DNA of 64,000 nucleotides from Syntrophomonas sp. (GCA_016841425.1 JAENZE010000006.1:70362-134361), one strand, 5' to 3'. Shown: positions 1-9,548, numbered from the stretch's first letter. Translations and numbers: made by a program. Notes: a model not told the origin generated them from the sequence alone.

Positions 1-347
1 CTGGAAACCCGCACGGCATTGTTATCCCTTAGATACCGCCTGATCTCTCCTATTACCATGGGTACTGCATAGGTTGAAAATCTTACATTCTGCCCCAGAT
101 CAAAATTGTCAATGGCTTTTATCAATCCTATACATCCTACCTGAAACAAATCGTCTACGTACTCGCCCCTATTGCTGAATCTTTGAATTACACTCAGCAC
201 CAATCTTAAATTGCCCTGTATAAGTGTTTCCCTGGCTTCGTTATCACCTTCCTGCATCTGCGCAAATAATACTCTCATTTTTTCATTCTTTAATACTGGA
301 AGTTTGGAAGTATTAACTCCACAAATCTCCACCTTGTTTGTCAACAC
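1..347 (-). CDS. sigG: RNA polymerase sporulation sigma factor SigG, N-terminal part (runs off window)
   Basis: This is the forespore-specific late sigma factor; only about 115 N-terminal codons lie in the window and the frame stays open to base 1. The N-terminus reads NKVEICGVNTSKLPVLKNE, the hallmark of SigG. It is followed by sigma-70 region 2 with NLRLVLSVIQRF and the core-binding stretch DDLFQVGCIGLIKAIDNFD. An in-frame TAG sits directly before a GTG at 347; a TTG follows at 344. I prefer GTG because an AGGGG motif lies about 8 nt upstream. The gene follows sigE by about 320 bp, the usual spoIIGA-sigE-sigG order, so it probably has its own forespore promoter in that gap, although I could not place one with confidence. 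Confidence 0.93.
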   Translation of the reverse strand, partial: MLTNKVEICGVNTSKLPVLKNEKMRVLFAQMQEGDNEARETLIQGNLRLVLSVIQRFSNRGEYVDDLFQVGCIGLIKAIDNFDLGQNVRFSTYAVPMVIGEIRRYLRDNNAVRVS

Positions 348-540
348 CTACCACATCCCCTGCCAAGTTTAATTATTCAAGGGTATCTTTACGTTTTTTG
401 CTTTGCTGGATTAACAAAAAGGCTTTTTTTAATTATTTACGCTTATATTAGAAATTATTCTGCAAAACGGTATCAAGGGCAATTCTCAGCTTAAATATAT
501 ATTAAAATATTGCTTTTCAAGACGGTCGCTTATTAATGAT

Positions 541-640
541 TACCCTCAGCGTATGGGAGGCTAACCGCTCCCCCCTGAACGCCGAGCCAAGCAACAGATG
601 GTATTATTGGGCGACGGAGTAGGCGGAGATAGCTGTTAAT
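541..640. other. GC-rich, foldable segment in the sigE-sigG intergenic gap
   Basis: The 319-bp gap at 348-666 has no convincing gene. Most of it is AT-rich, but 541-640 is clearly GC-richer and self-complementary. GCGT (549-552) can pair with ACGC (579-582) around an inner stem GGGAG (555-559) and CTCCC (568-572) with an 8-nt loop. A second stem pairs AACAG (593-597) with CTGTT (633-637). Neither side is followed by a U-run, so it does not look like an intrinsic terminator. It matches no riboswitch consensus I know. It could be a structured leader of sigG, a small RNA, or a remnant repeat. The strand is undetermined. Confidence 0.35.
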
Positions 641-666
641 TTGTGTTATGCACTGAAGTTTTTCAA

Positions 667-1389
667 TTATTCGATTTTTCTAATTTCACGCTGAAGCCGC
701 TTTAAGATTCGCTTTTCCAGCCTGGATATATAGGACTGGGAAATACCTAGAATATCAGCGACTTCTTTCTGAGTCTTCTCACCGCCGCCCATTAGGCCAA
801 AGCGAAGCTGAATTATGGTCTTCTCGCGGTTGGTCAATTTATGCATAGCCTGCCAAAGGAGGCTTTTTTCCACTTCTCCTTCAATTTTCTTATAAATCAT
901 GTCACTCTCAGTCCCCAAAACGTCCGAGAGCAAAAGCTCGTTCCCATCCCAATCAACATTAAGGGGTTCATCCAGTGATATATCGCTTCTATTTTTAAGG
1001 TTTCTGCGCAGATACATTAAAATCTCATTTTCTATGCAGCGTGATGCATAGGTAGCCAGTTTTATATTTTTGCTCGGTTCAAAGGTATTGACTGCCTTAA
1101 TTAAGCCGATAGTTCCTATGGAAACCAGGTCTTCTATATTAATACCGGTGTTTTCAAATTTCTTGGCTATATAGACTACTAATCTCAGGTTATGCTCTAT
1201 AAGTGTCGACTTGACCGTCATCTCACCCTGCCCCAACCTGAAAATTAAATCCATTTCCTGGCGTTCACCCAGGGGAGGTGGCAGTACTTCGGTAGACCCA
1301 ATATAATGTATACTTCTGCTTAATTTAAGTGACAGAATAATTTTTATCATCCGGAGCCTGAATTTACTAAAGTCTGCTGACCATCTCAT
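667..1389 (-). CDS. sigE: RNA polymerase sporulation sigma factor SigE precursor (pro-sigma E)
   Basis: This is the early mother-cell sigma factor, made as an inactive membrane-associated precursor. The 240-aa length matches Bacillus SigE (about 239). The N-terminal 28 residues are basic and hydrophobic like a pro-sequence, and the processing region reads [12 protein letters not shown] near residues 28-39, equivalent to the YYIGGSEALPPP cleavage region of Bacillus. Sigma region 2 ([27 protein letters not shown]) and the C-terminal region 4 helix-turn-helix ([21 protein letters not shown]) are both intact. The ATG at 1389 follows a perfect AGGAGG. It lies just downstream of spoIIGA, whose product is expected to process it. 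Confidence 0.97.
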   Translation of the reverse strand: MRWSADFSKFRLRMIKIILSLKLSRSIHYIGSTEVLPPPLGERQEMDLIFRLGQGEMTVKSTLIEHNLRLVVYIAKKFENTGINIEDLVSIGTIGLIKAVNTFEPSKNIKLATYASRCIENEILMYLRRNLKNRSDISLDEPLNVDWDGNELLLSDVLGTESDMIYKKIEGEVEKSLLWQAMHKLTNREKTIIQLRFGLMGGGEKTQKEVADILGISQSYISRLEKRILKRLQREIRKIE

Positions 1390-1400
1390 AATATCTCCTC

Positions 1401-2306
1401 CTATCCACCCTCAACTATTTCTGCCGGCACCAACATCTGATATTTGTTCTGGGAAGTCAATTTCCCTTTGTAAATACCAATAACCATGTTCTTATACAGG
1501 GGGTGATTTTTACCCAGGTCCACCTTTACTTCATCAGCCCTCATACCTACCAGCATTCCATTGTTTTTACCAATTGAAGTGAAAGGAATGAGTCGCAAAC
1601 GCCTGGACCAGCTGGAGACTATCAAATCATCCAGCATACGACCTTCATCATGGTTGTTCTCCATGGCTTCTTGTACATCTCCCGGCAGACAATCTTTAAG
1701 AAAATCATACTCGGCGATTATTACTGGTTTGTTAGTTAATGGGTCTCGGAGGCTGTTTCCAGTATCGAGGAACCCTTTCCCGGTGCAGGTCTTTTGTTCG
1801 AATTTCATTTCCACCCTGAATTTCAAGAGGTCGGGTATGACCCGATTAGCAATGATTTTCCCCCCAAAAGTTCCTATCAATAACGCACATACGACTCCCA
1901 CCACCAGCCAGAAATAGTTGGAATTAAAACCAATCACGTCGGCTTTTATCATATATGAAAAGGCTATTGTGGCTCCTGCTACAGTGAAGTTGATAGCGTA
2001 AAATAGAATGAAGGCTCTTTTAAAAACATCCCAGCTTCCAAGAGGTAGAGCTACCAGTACCATCAGGCAAGAGAAAATCACTTTGGCTGGAAAACTGTAG
2101 AAGAAATAGAGCTGGGGCAGCAGGTATCCTACAGCATATAATCCTCCCAGAAAAGCTGCGGCTACTATCCTGCCTATTACAGGAGTTATCCTGGCCATCC
2201 GGGCTGTTGCCCATAATATAATAAAGTCCATAATGAAGTTTACCAGCAGTGTTATATCGGCATAAACCTGAGGACTATCCATTTTAATCACCATCTTATC
2301 TATCAA
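1401..2306 (-). CDS. spoIIGA: SpoIIGA, sigma-E processing aspartic protease
   Basis: This is the membrane protease that cleaves pro-sigma E after asymmetric septation, on a signal from the forespore protein SpoIIR. The 301-aa protein has five or so hydrophobic segments in residues 12-150, followed by a cytoplasmic domain. That domain carries [17 protein letters not shown] with the catalytic Asp at about residue 181, in the DTGN motif typical of the family. The start is a TTG at 2306 placed 9 nt after AGGAAAG; in-frame ATG codons at 2294 and 2282 are possible but lie too far from that site. Its stop is 11 bp from the sigE start, so the two are co-transcribed. Confidence 0.96.
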   Translation of the reverse strand: MIDKMVIKMDSPQVYADITLLVNFIMDFIILWATARMARITPVIGRIVAAAFLGGLYAVGYLLPQLYFFYSFPAKVIFSCLMVLVALPLGSWDVFKRAFILFYAINFTVAGATIAFSYMIKADVIGFNSNYFWLVVGVVCALLIGTFGGKIIANRVIPDLLKFRVEMKFEQKTCTGKGFLDTGNSLRDPLTNKPVIIAEYDFLKDCLPGDVQEAMENNHDEGRMLDDLIVSSWSRRLRLIPFTSIGKNNGMLVGMRADEVKVDLGKNHPLYKNMVIGIYKGKLTSQNKYQMLVPAEIVEGG

Positions 2307-2403
2307 TTATTTGTACTTTCCTGCTGCATTTATGCCGCAATAAATCCCATACTCACACACTACTAAATAATTATTCCCACCATCGCTCCTGCATGTATTC
2401 CAA

Positions 2404-2412
2404 ATTATACCA
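2404..2412 (-). promoter_or_regulatory. Candidate promoter (extended -10) of spoIIGA-sigE
   Basis: The minus strand reads TGGTATAAT, an extended -10 with a perfect TATAAT at 2404-2409, about 90 nt before the spoIIGA start. There is no good -35 at 17 bp; a TATACA lies 21 bp upstream. The Bacillus spoIIG promoter also has an abnormally long spacer and depends on Spo0A, but I found no clear TGTCGAA box here. Confidence 0.42.
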
Positions 2413-2477
2413 GAGCGTTATATAGTTTTTTGTATATTCATGCGTGGACACATCCTTCATAATACTCCATAAAACAT

Positions 2478-2510
2478 TAAAAACCGGGAATCGTAAGAAT
2501 CCCCGGTTTA
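2478..2510 (-). terminator. Intrinsic terminator downstream of ftsZ
   Basis: On the minus strand an AACCGGG / CCCGGTT hairpin is followed by TTTTTAATGTTTT. It lies 65 bp past the ftsZ stop and separates the division cluster from spoIIGA. Confidence 0.8.
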
Positions 2511-2574
2511 GCTTTAAACCTTTAAATAATTGGTTGTTAAATTATTGGTAAAATTTACATCTATGTATGTTTTT

Positions 2575-3645
2575 CTACCTGTTTCGTCTTAAGAAAGGAG
2601 GAATTTCCAGATCACCTTTATCTAAGAAAGTTGGAGGCGGTTCCATACCTCTGTTTTTAGTAGTTTCACCCACTGTGATAGATGGCTTTACTGTATTAAA
2701 CCCGGTAGCAATCACTGTAACCCGCACCTCATCGGTTAATGCTTCATCGATGTTGGCTCCAAATATTATATTGGCTTCCATGTCAGCGGCCTGGTGAATT
2801 ATTTCCGCAGCTTCATTTATTTCAAACAGAGTCAGATCACTTCCACCGCTGATATTGAATAACACCCCTTTAGCACCTTCGATAGACGTTTCTAAGAGGG
2901 GACTGGAAATCGCCAATCTGGCCGCTTCTGCAGCCCGGTTTTCACCCTTGGCCTGCCCAATTCCCATTAATGCTGAACCTGTGTTCTGCATCACAGTTTG
3001 TACATCGGCAAAATCGCAATTGATAACCCCGGGTACCGCGATCAAATCAGATATTCCTTGTACTCCTTGCCGGAGGATATCATCAGCAATTTTAAAGGCA
3101 TCGTTAAAGGCCGTATTTTTGTCTACTACCTGTAAAAGACGGTCATTGGGAATGGTAATAAGACTGTCCACCTCAGCTCTCAACGTGTTAATTCCGTTTT
3201 CTGCCTGGTTGTTCCTTTTCCTGCCTTCAAAGGTAAAGGGTTTGGTTACTACGCCAACTGTTAATGCTCCTATCTGCCTGGCTATCCTGGCCACAATAGG
3301 CGCTCCTCCCGTTCCAGTTCCACCACCCATACCAGCAGTAACAAAAACCATATCAGCACCCTGCAAAGCAGATTTTATTTCATCAGAATTTTCCTCGGCA
3401 GCTTTCATGCCAATTTCCGGATCTGCCCCAGCTCCCAAACCTTTGGTTAGTTTACCACCCACCTGTATTTTCTTTTCAGCACGGGAAAGATATAATGCCT
3501 GTGCATCAGTATTAACGGCAATAAACTCAACCCCTTTCAAACCCGCTTCTATCATACGGTTGATGGCGTTGTTGCCGCCTCCCCCAATACCGATAACCTT
3601 GATGTTCGCAAACTGCTGCATATCTACATCAAAATCTAATGGCAT
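2575..3645 (-). CDS. ftsZ: Cell division protein FtsZ
   Basis: This is the tubulin-like GTPase that forms the Z ring at mid-cell. The 356-aa protein has the N-terminal GTP-binding start [15 protein letters not shown] (residues 17-31), the tubulin signature [10 protein letters not shown] (near 108-117), and the T7 synergy region with NNQAENGI. The C-terminal tail ends in the conserved peptide [12 protein letters not shown], which binds FtsA and other partners. The ATG follows GAGGAGG at good spacing. It lies 19 bp after ftsA and is the last gene before a terminator. Confidence 0.99.
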   Translation of the reverse strand: MPLDFDVDMQQFANIKVIGIGGGGNNAINRMIEAGLKGVEFIAVNTDAQALYLSRAEKKIQVGGKLTKGLGAGADPEIGMKAAEENSDEIKSALQGADMVFVTAGMGGGTGTGGAPIVARIARQIGALTVGVVTKPFTFEGRKRNNQAENGINTLRAEVDSLITIPNDRLLQVVDKNTAFNDAFKIADDILRQGVQGISDLIAVPGVINCDFADVQTVMQNTGSALMGIGQAKGENRAAEAARLAISSPLLETSIEGAKGVLFNISGGSDLTLFEINEAAEIIHQAADMEANIIFGANIDEALTDEVRVTVIATGFNTVKPSITVGETTKNRGMEPPPTFLDKGDLEIPPFLRRNR

Positions 3646-3664
3646 TTAACTACCTCCTCTAAAT

Positions 3665-4936
3665 TTACCCAAAAAATTCTCTTAACCAGTAATTCACCTT
3701 ATTAAATATACCTGACACACCATGCTTGTTCTCATAATGTATATCGATATTTTTACCAGAATAAATTAGTCCCCCGATAACCGTAGCATAATCAGGGCGG
3801 CTAATATCTGATTGAACACCTCTCAGATTCTCGGGGATGCCTGATCGTACCGTAATATCCATATAGTCTTGCATTATCTCTTCAATCCCAGCCAGATGTG
3901 CTCCTCCACCTGTAAGTACAATACCTCCTGGTATCTTGTCCAAACAATTAAACTGTTTTAGCTCTACATATATCATTTCCATCATTTCTACAACCCGGGC
4001 ATAAATAATGTCAGCTATTACCTGCTGAGATACCTGCCTGACCTCTTTTCCATGCAGGTTGTGAACATTGATCATAACATCACTGGAAGCCTGTGATGGA
4101 CCAGCTACTCCATGAGTTTCTTTTATTTTTTCTGCATCTTCTAATGAAGTTTTCAATACGATAGCCAGATCGCGAGTAATATAATCCCCTCCGACCGGCA
4201 GTACCGAGGCACACAGCAGATGCCCACCCTCGAAATAGCTAATATCAGTAGTTCCTCCCCCAATGTCAATAAGGGCTACGCCCATTTCTCTCTCAGCTGG
4301 CAGCAAAACAGATTCAGCAGCTAAAACGGGATTATATACCAACCTGTCAATTTGCAGTTCAATTCTCCCGGTACTTCTCTGGAGATTCTGTACCGCAGCA
4401 GTAGCCGCAATAACAATTGTTACTTCAGCTTCCAGTCGGCTGCCTACCATACCAATGGGATCCATTACCCCGTCATAACCATCAATGATGTATTGTCTCT
4501 CAATAGTCTGAACAACACATCTGTCCAGGGGCAGAGCTACATTGCGAGCTGATTGCAAAACCCGCACCTTATCTTCTGGAGTTATTTCATAATTAGAGTT
4601 TCCTACTGCGACAACCGCCCGGTTGTTAAGCGTATTGATGCTGCTGCCTGAATAACCTACCAGAGCATTGTTTATTTCTACTCCGGCCATTCTTTCCAGT
4701 TTATGCAAACATTCATCAATAGACCTGGCTGCAGTTTCTATATCGATAATATTGCCTTTTCTTAAACCCTGACTATCTACCGTTGTTATCGCTAAAATAT
4801 GAATATCCTCGCCGTAATTAACCTCGCCCATGGCGGCTTTGATCTTGCTGCTGCCGATATCCAGGCTAACCACAATGTTTCTTTTCTTGATAACAACGCA
4901 CCCCTTATGAATACTTATACCCTTTAAATACCACAA
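3665..4936 (-). CDS. ftsA: Cell division protein FtsA
   Basis: This actin-fold ATPase tethers FtsZ to the membrane. After a short leader the protein reads IVVSLDIGSSKIKAAMGE (phosphate 1). It then has ALIDIGGGTTDISYF (phosphate 2), GGIVLTGGGAHLAGI (adenosine motif), and a C-terminal amphipathic stretch NKVNYWLREFFG that fits a membrane-targeting helix. The start is uncertain. The open frame begins at a TTG (4936) with a weak AAAGGA 12 nt upstream. The usual family N-terminus corresponds to the codons after AAGGGGTG, where the only start-like in-frame codon is ATC. The true protein may therefore be about 14 residues shorter. Confidence 0.97.
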   Translation of the reverse strand: MWYLKGISIHKGCVVIKKRNIVVSLDIGSSKIKAAMGEVNYGEDIHILAITTVDSQGLRKGNIIDIETAARSIDECLHKLERMAGVEINNALVGYSGSSINTLNNRAVVAVGNSNYEITPEDKVRVLQSARNVALPLDRCVVQTIERQYIIDGYDGVMDPIGMVGSRLEAEVTIVIAATAAVQNLQRSTGRIELQIDRLVYNPVLAAESVLLPAEREMGVALIDIGGGTTDISYFEGGHLLCASVLPVGGDYITRDLAIVLKTSLEDAEKIKETHGVAGPSQASSDVMINVHNLHGKEVRQVSQQVIADIIYARVVEMMEMIYVELKQFNCLDKIPGGIVLTGGGAHLAGIEEIMQDYMDITVRSGIPENLRGVQSDISRPDYATVIGGLIYSGKNIDIHYENKHGVSGIFNKVNYWLREFFG

Positions 4937-4972
4937 ATGCTTTGCTATTCCTTTAATTAAGAAGAATTTTAT

Positions 4973-5308
4973 TTAGTGTTTTTTTAATAGATATCGACGA
5001 ATTATACCTAAATTATTGAACAAACGTACCCCGAAAACGATAACTGCTGCCAGATAAAGTTCAACTCCCAGTCTATCTCCCATATAGGCCAGGCCAGCAG
5101 CTAAAAGCATATTTACAAAAAATCCACTGATGAAAATAACATTATCAAAGCTTTCTTCCATATATGCTCGAATCCCGCCTAAAACCGAGTCCAGGGCTGC
5201 CAGTACAGCTATAGACATGTATTTAGTATATACCAGGGGCAGCAGTACTGGTAATTGAAACCCCAGTACCAGTCCCACCAATAAACAAAAGAATATCATT
5301 ACCCACAT
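4973..5308 (-). CDS. sbp: Small basic protein (Sbp/DUF1290 family) of the division cluster
   Basis: This is a 111-aa integral membrane protein with three or more predicted hydrophobic helices (residues 2-20, 32-50 and 57-96) and a basic C-terminus ending LLKKH. The motif AALDSVLGGIRAYMEESFDNVIF and the ending GVRLFNNLGIIRRY are typical of the small basic protein found between ftsQ and ftsA in Firmicutes. Its biochemical role is unknown. The ATG lies 4 bp after the stop of the upstream DUF881 gene, so the two are likely translationally linked. Confidence 0.92.
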   Translation of the reverse strand: MWVMIFFCLLVGLVLGFQLPVLLPLVYTKYMSIAVLAALDSVLGGIRAYMEESFDNVIFISGFFVNMLLAAGLAYMGDRLGVELYLAAVIVFGVRLFNNLGIIRRYLLKKH

Positions 5309-5312
5309 AATT

Positions 5313-6032
5313 CTATTCCGCCTTTTCTTGATACTGAGAAGGAACTGCGTATTTTATTTTTATAGGCCCGTTATAGGCTGGCAGTTTAATATTTTCCATT
5401 TTTTGTACGCTGGTTTGTAATCCTAAAAATTTCAAAGTACTGAGGTGACCTCCATTAAGCATAAGACCGCTCTGGAGCATATCAGGATCGCCAATGGCTT
5501 CAATAGTGAACGGAGGTCCAATTTTAGTCCAATTAACTAGAATTAATGTACCTGCACAGCGAATCTCAGACATAGCAGTAAGCCGTTCACCATTAATCGC
5601 TATAGCCTCGGCTCCTGAAGCTTTCAGTTCATTAACTATAATTAATAAATCGCTATCGTGTACAATAGAATAATTTGCGTTATCTCCAGGCTGTATGTTC
5701 AAGTTACTGTCATTTAGAGATACTATAACACCTGGACCTTCAGCAGGAATAGTGCCGGCTGCCATCTGAACCTTCTGTAATTCATCCTGCAGGTCTTTCA
5801 TCGCCTTGTCCGTCTCACGCACGTTTATCAATTTATCTCTTAAAGATAATACCTCTTCTTCCAGGGTATCTTTTTGCTGGGTAACCGTATTCAGCTTCTG
5901 GGTTAACTCATCAACCCTCTCGGGTATAAGATCGGTCTGATAATTTTCGGTAGCTTTAAATTGTATGGCCAACAGCACACCCATAATCAGGCAAACCAGA
6001 GCTATAGATATTTGAGCACTTTTGCTTTTCAT
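5313..6032 (-). CDS. DUF881 family protein (YlxW-like) of the division cluster
   Basis: This 239-aa protein has one N-terminal membrane anchor (residues 6-24). A coiled coil rich in E, L, K and Q follows (about 32-85), and then the extracytoplasmic DUF881 domain with GPGVIVSLNDS and LLIIVNELKASGAEAIAINGERL. Members lie beside sbp in Firmicute division clusters. Their function is not established, although division or sporulation roles are suspected from context. The ATG follows AGAAGGTGG. Many relatives have two DUF881 genes flanking sbp; only one is present here. Confidence 0.9.
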   Translation of the reverse strand: MKSKSAQISIALVCLIMGVLLAIQFKATENYQTDLIPERVDELTQKLNTVTQQKDTLEEEVLSLRDKLINVRETDKAMKDLQDELQKVQMAAGTIPAEGPGVIVSLNDSNLNIQPGDNANYSIVHDSDLLIIVNELKASGAEAIAINGERLTAMSEIRCAGTLILVNWTKIGPPFTIEAIGDPDMLQSGLMLNGGHLSTLKFLGLQTSVQKMENIKLPAYNGPIKIKYAVPSQYQEKAE

Positions 6033-6055
6033 AAAACCACCTTCTATACATCCAT

Positions 6056-6793
6056 CTATTTCATCTTTAGTACCGGTTGACCAGTAAATCTGAGGTCAAT
6101 ATATTCCAATTTGCCAGTGCCATCTTCTTCCAGATCAATTTCCATGGGGAAAACCTGGGAAATTAATTCTGCTTTCTCTTCCATCCGATCCAGGCTGCCA
6201 AATTTTATTTCAGTACCTTTCAATGTGTATATTAATATTTCTTCCTTGGTTGAATCATAATGAAACTCGGAAATATTCTGACGCACCTCTTCTGGAATAA
6301 GCTCATAAACTTTTCTTATCATCTCGATTTCACTGGATGCTACTGCATGTCCAAGGATTACCTGCTCTGGCCAGTTGTCCATAGTTATTAAGCAATAGTC
6401 ACCGGCTGGAAAATTGACCATTTTGTCTAAACAAATTCCTTCTGGATCCAGAACCAAAAAAACTTCATTATAAGGCATTACTGCCCACATCTCTCGTTCA
6501 ACTATGCTTATTTTAATCTCCCGGGGCAGCTGCCGGGTCACCTGAGCAGTTTTTATTATTGGATGAGCTTCGATTGACCGGGCGCTCAGCCTATTATCCA
6601 GCTTAAATATATTGCTGCCCTTTTCAACGTCAGAAAGCCTTAAGACCTCGCTCTCTGCAACTTTTTCATTACCGCTTACTGTAATAGTATCGATATTAAA
6701 AAAAGAGCTGTACAAGAAAAGGAAGATACAAATCAGCGCAATAAAAAACAATATGGAAATCTGAAAAATCCTGCGGGATCTATGCTTTGTCAT
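6056..6793 (-). CDS. ftsQ: Cell division protein FtsQ/DivIB
   Basis: This bitopic divisome protein bridges FtsL/FtsB-type partners and the septal synthase. In 245 aa it has a short basic cytoplasmic tail (TKHRSRR), one membrane helix (about 10-30), and a POTRA domain starting IDTITVSGNEKVAESEVLRLSDVEKGSNIFKLD. The DivIB beta region follows, with REMWAVMPYNEVFLVLDPEG. The ATG follows CAGGAGAAG. It sits between murA and the DUF881-sbp-ftsA block, the expected location. Confidence 0.95.
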   Translation of the reverse strand: MTKHRSRRIFQISILFFIALICIFLFLYSSFFNIDTITVSGNEKVAESEVLRLSDVEKGSNIFKLDNRLSARSIEAHPIIKTAQVTRQLPREIKISIVEREMWAVMPYNEVFLVLDPEGICLDKMVNFPAGDYCLITMDNWPEQVILGHAVASSEIEMIRKVYELIPEEVRQNISEFHYDSTKEEILIYTLKGTEIKFGSLDRMEEKAELISQVFPMEIDLEEDGTGKLEYIDLRFTGQPVLKMK

Positions 6794-6885
6794 TTCTTCT
6801 CCTGCCCCACAATTACTGTGAAGATTATACCAGATATCTATAGGAAAATCATTATTATATAGTTCCTTAGTCGAGACATCCGTCC

Positions 6886-8142
6886 TTAGACTGAACGCCT
6901 CCTCTGTATATCAGCTCCGATGCTTCTTAACTTCATATGAATATTTTCGTATCCCCGGTCAATATGCCTCAGATTCGCAATTTCAGTCTCCCCCTGGGCA
7001 AATAATCCTGCGAGTATGAGGGCAGCTCCTGCTCTTAGATCACTGGCCTCAACACTTGCTCCCTCCAGCTTTTCCTTGCCCTTTATTATGGCTACCCTGC
7101 CTTCAATCTTAATTTCTGCTCCCATACGACGCAGCTCTGGAACATGCATATATCTGTTCTCAAAAATGGTCTCAACTACAATACTAGTTCCTTTTACGGT
7201 AGACAACAGGGCCATGGTCTGAGGCTGCATATCGGTTGGAAAGCCAGGATATGGCATAGTCTTAAAATCGACTGGCCTTAGACACCGGCTGCCAACAACT
7301 CTTAAACCAGTACCAGTTGGCAATATGTCAGCACCGATCTCGCTAAGCTTGGCAGCCACGGGCTGAACATGTTCACATGCAACATTTTCGACCAATACAT
7401 CTCCTCGGGTTATAGCGGCTGCAATCATAAAAGTTCCGGCTTCTATGCGATCAGGTATCACTACATGGTTAATACCTCCAAATTTTTTTACACCTTCGAT
7501 TCTTATTGAATCCAGACCTGCCCCCCGGATTTTCGCTCCCATTCGGTTTAAGAAATTTTGTAAATCAATAATTTCCGGTTCCCGGGCTGCATTGCGTATT
7601 ATAGTGGTACCAGGTATAGTACTGGCCGCCATCATCAAGTTTTCAGTAGCACCAACACTAGGAAAATCGAGTAAAATTTCCCGCCCCATGCTGGGTTTAC
7701 CTTCCCCAACCATAAAGCCGCCTTTTTCGCATACTCGATATCCAAGATTATTAAAACCTTTTAAGTGCAGATCTACCGGCCTGCTGCCTATGGCACATCC
7801 CCCTGAATGAGCAACTTTGGCAAAGCCAAAACGAGCTAACAGCGCGCCCATAACCAGATTCGATGCCCTCATCTGGCGGGAGATATTTTCTGGCAACTCA
7901 CAGGAACGAATGTATCTGCCATCGATAACCAGTGAATCTCTTTCTCTCTTAATTCTAGCCCCCAGTATGGTCAAGGCATCTGACATAACCTTAATATCTT
8001 CCAGGTCGGGCACCCCGGATAGGACAACCTCCCCCGCAGAAAGCAGACTGGCTGCCATTATAGGCAGTATCGCATTCTTGGCACCGCTGACTTTTACCTG
8101 ACCTTTTAAGGAACTGCCTCCTTTTATTACCAAGCTTTCCAA
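6886..8142 (-). CDS. murA: UDP-N-acetylglucosamine 1-carboxyvinyltransferase MurA
   Basis: This enzyme catalyses the first committed step of peptidoglycan synthesis, transferring enolpyruvate from PEP to UDP-GlcNAc in the cytoplasm. The 418-aa sequence has the usual length and starts with the GAKNAILP motif. It carries the catalytic loop SGGCAIGSRPVDLHLKG with the PEP-binding, fosfomycin-target cysteine at residue 116. PDRIEAGTFMIAAA and YPGFPTDMQPQ are also conserved. The start is TTG (8142), 7 nt after GGAGG. It occupies the place between murC and ftsQ where many relatives carry murB. Confidence 0.98.
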   Translation of the reverse strand: MESLVIKGGSSLKGQVKVSGAKNAILPIMAASLLSAGEVVLSGVPDLEDIKVMSDALTILGARIKRERDSLVIDGRYIRSCELPENISRQMRASNLVMGALLARFGFAKVAHSGGCAIGSRPVDLHLKGFNNLGYRVCEKGGFMVGEGKPSMGREILLDFPSVGATENLMMAASTIPGTTIIRNAAREPEIIDLQNFLNRMGAKIRGAGLDSIRIEGVKKFGGINHVVIPDRIEAGTFMIAAAITRGDVLVENVACEHVQPVAAKLSEIGADILPTGTGLRVVGSRCLRPVDFKTMPYPGFPTDMQPQTMALLSTVKGTSIVVETIFENRYMHVPELRRMGAEIKIEGRVAIIKGKEKLEGASVEASDLRAGAALILAGLFAQGETEIANLRHIDRGYENIHMKLRSIGADIQRRRSV

Positions 8143-8180
8143 TTGAACACCTCCGCCAGAATTTTGCCGGGGGAAATCGT

Positions 8181-9548
8181 TTACAGTTTATCTATTATTA
8201 TTCTTCCTATTTTCCATATGTCACCCGCTCCCATGGTTATCACCATATCGCCTTCTTCAAGTATTTCCAGCAGATATTCTTCAATATCCACAAAGGTCGG
8301 TAGATAGACTGAATTGGAACCGGTCTTTAGCGCAGCTTGATAAACAGTGGTCCCGTTTATTCCTTCAATGGGTATTTCTCCGGCAGAATAGACATCCGTA
8401 ACAATGATTAAATCAGCTTCCTGTAAAGATTCTCCCAGTTTTCCTCCCAGCAACTGGGTCCGGGTATAACGGTGCGGTTGAAATATCACTATGATTCGTC
8501 CATTGTGAACCTTTCGCGCAGCTTCAAGGGTAACTTTTATCTCTGTAGGATGGTGAGCATAATCGTCGACCACGGTTATACCACACTTGCTTCCAGTAAT
8601 CTCAAAGCGCCGGCCGGCTCCTTTAAAATCTTTGATGGCCCTCCGGGTATCTTCTAAACTGCCGCCTAGCTCCAGGGTAATAGCTACGGCTGCCATGGCA
8701 TTAACCGCATTGTGTTTTCCCGGAACTGAAAGCTCCATATTTCCCAACCTCTTTCCCTGCTGGTATATGTTGAATATAGATCCCATACCTGAGGGCTGCC
8801 ATTCGGAAAGATAGTAATCATTGGAAGGGGCTTCACCATAAGTTACCACCCGGGTTGGAGTAATTGATTTAATTATCGTATTGTACTCATCTTCTCCGTA
8901 CAATACGGCAAAGCCATCTGGATTAACCTGGTTGATATACTGTTTAAAAGCCTTCTGGATATTTTCGATCGATTTATAATAATCCAGGTGATCATCTTCA
9001 ATATTGGTTATCACTGCAATATAAGGGTTTAATTCCAGGAATGATGCGTCACTTTCATCTGCTTCAACTACTGCATAACTGCCTTTTCCCAGACACGCAT
9101 TTAATTTGCTGCCCTGCAGTTCTCCTCCCACAATAAAGGTTGGATCAAAACCATTGTAGGAGAGAGATAAATAAATCATAGAAGTAGTAGTAGTTTTTCC
9201 ATGAGCCCCGGCAACGGCTATCCCTTTTCTTTTGTTAACCAGCTCCGCTAGCATCTGACCCCGTGATAGAACAGGAATCTTATTGTCACGAGCTGCAGCT
9301 ATTTCAGGGTTGTTACCAGGAATGGCTGATGATACAACCAGCCAATCGATACCTTCGCGGACATAGGATGAAGAATGACCCTGAAACACTTCAACTCCTA
9401 GTTCAGATAGTCTTTCAGTTGTGCTGTTACTCTGCAGATCAGATCCGCTGACCCGATATCCTTCTTCAGCCAGTACCCTGGCGATACCGCTCATGCCTGC
9501 TCCTGCAATACCTACCATATGAACCCATTGTTCTGCGGCAGCGGCCAT
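8181..9548 (-). CDS. murC: UDP-N-acetylmuramate--L-alanine ligase MurC
   Basis: This ATP-dependent ligase adds L-alanine to UDP-MurNAc. The 455-aa protein has an N-terminal Rossmann-like UDP domain (VGIAGAGMSGIARVL) and the central ATPase with AGAHGKTTTTSM (near residue 113) and EADESDASFLELNP. The C-terminal ligase domain has DDYAHHPTEIKVTLEAAR and FQPHRYTRT. The ATG is 8 nt after AAGGAG. It follows murG, with a 144-bp gap holding only a weak GCTGTC/GACAGC-type inverted repeat. Confidence 0.98.
   Translation of the reverse strand: MAAAAEQWVHMVGIAGAGMSGIARVLAEEGYRVSGSDLQSNSTTERLSELGVEVFQGHSSSYVREGIDWLVVSSAIPGNNPEIAAARDNKIPVLSRGQMLAELVNKRKGIAVAGAHGKTTTTSMIYLSLSYNGFDPTFIVGGELQGSKLNACLGKGSYAVVEADESDASFLELNPYIAVITNIEDDHLDYYKSIENIQKAFKQYINQVNPDGFAVLYGEDEYNTIIKSITPTRVVTYGEAPSNDYYLSEWQPSGMGSIFNIYQQGKRLGNMELSVPGKHNAVNAMAAVAITLELGGSLEDTRRAIKDFKGAGRRFEITGSKCGITVVDDYAHHPTEIKVTLEAARKVHNGRIIVIFQPHRYTRTQLLGGKLGESLQEADLIIVTDVYSAGEIPIEGINGTTVYQAALKTGSNSVYLPTFVDIEEYLLEILEEGDMVITMGAGDIWKIGRIIIDKL

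Noticed and set aside
348-460. AAAAAAAGCCTTTTT hairpin as terminator between sigE and sigG
   Set aside because: The stem is short and AT-only apart from GC at the tip, so it is not convincing.
541-640. c-di-AMP (ydaO), c-di-GMP or cobalamin riboswitch in the sigE-sigG gap
   Set aside because: The stems are present, but the invariant core sequences of these classes are missing on both strands.
2855-3649. 264-codon plus-strand open frame opposite ftsZ
   Set aside because: It is the mirror of ftsZ, has no ribosome site and no recognisable domain; its length follows from the codon bias of the real gene.
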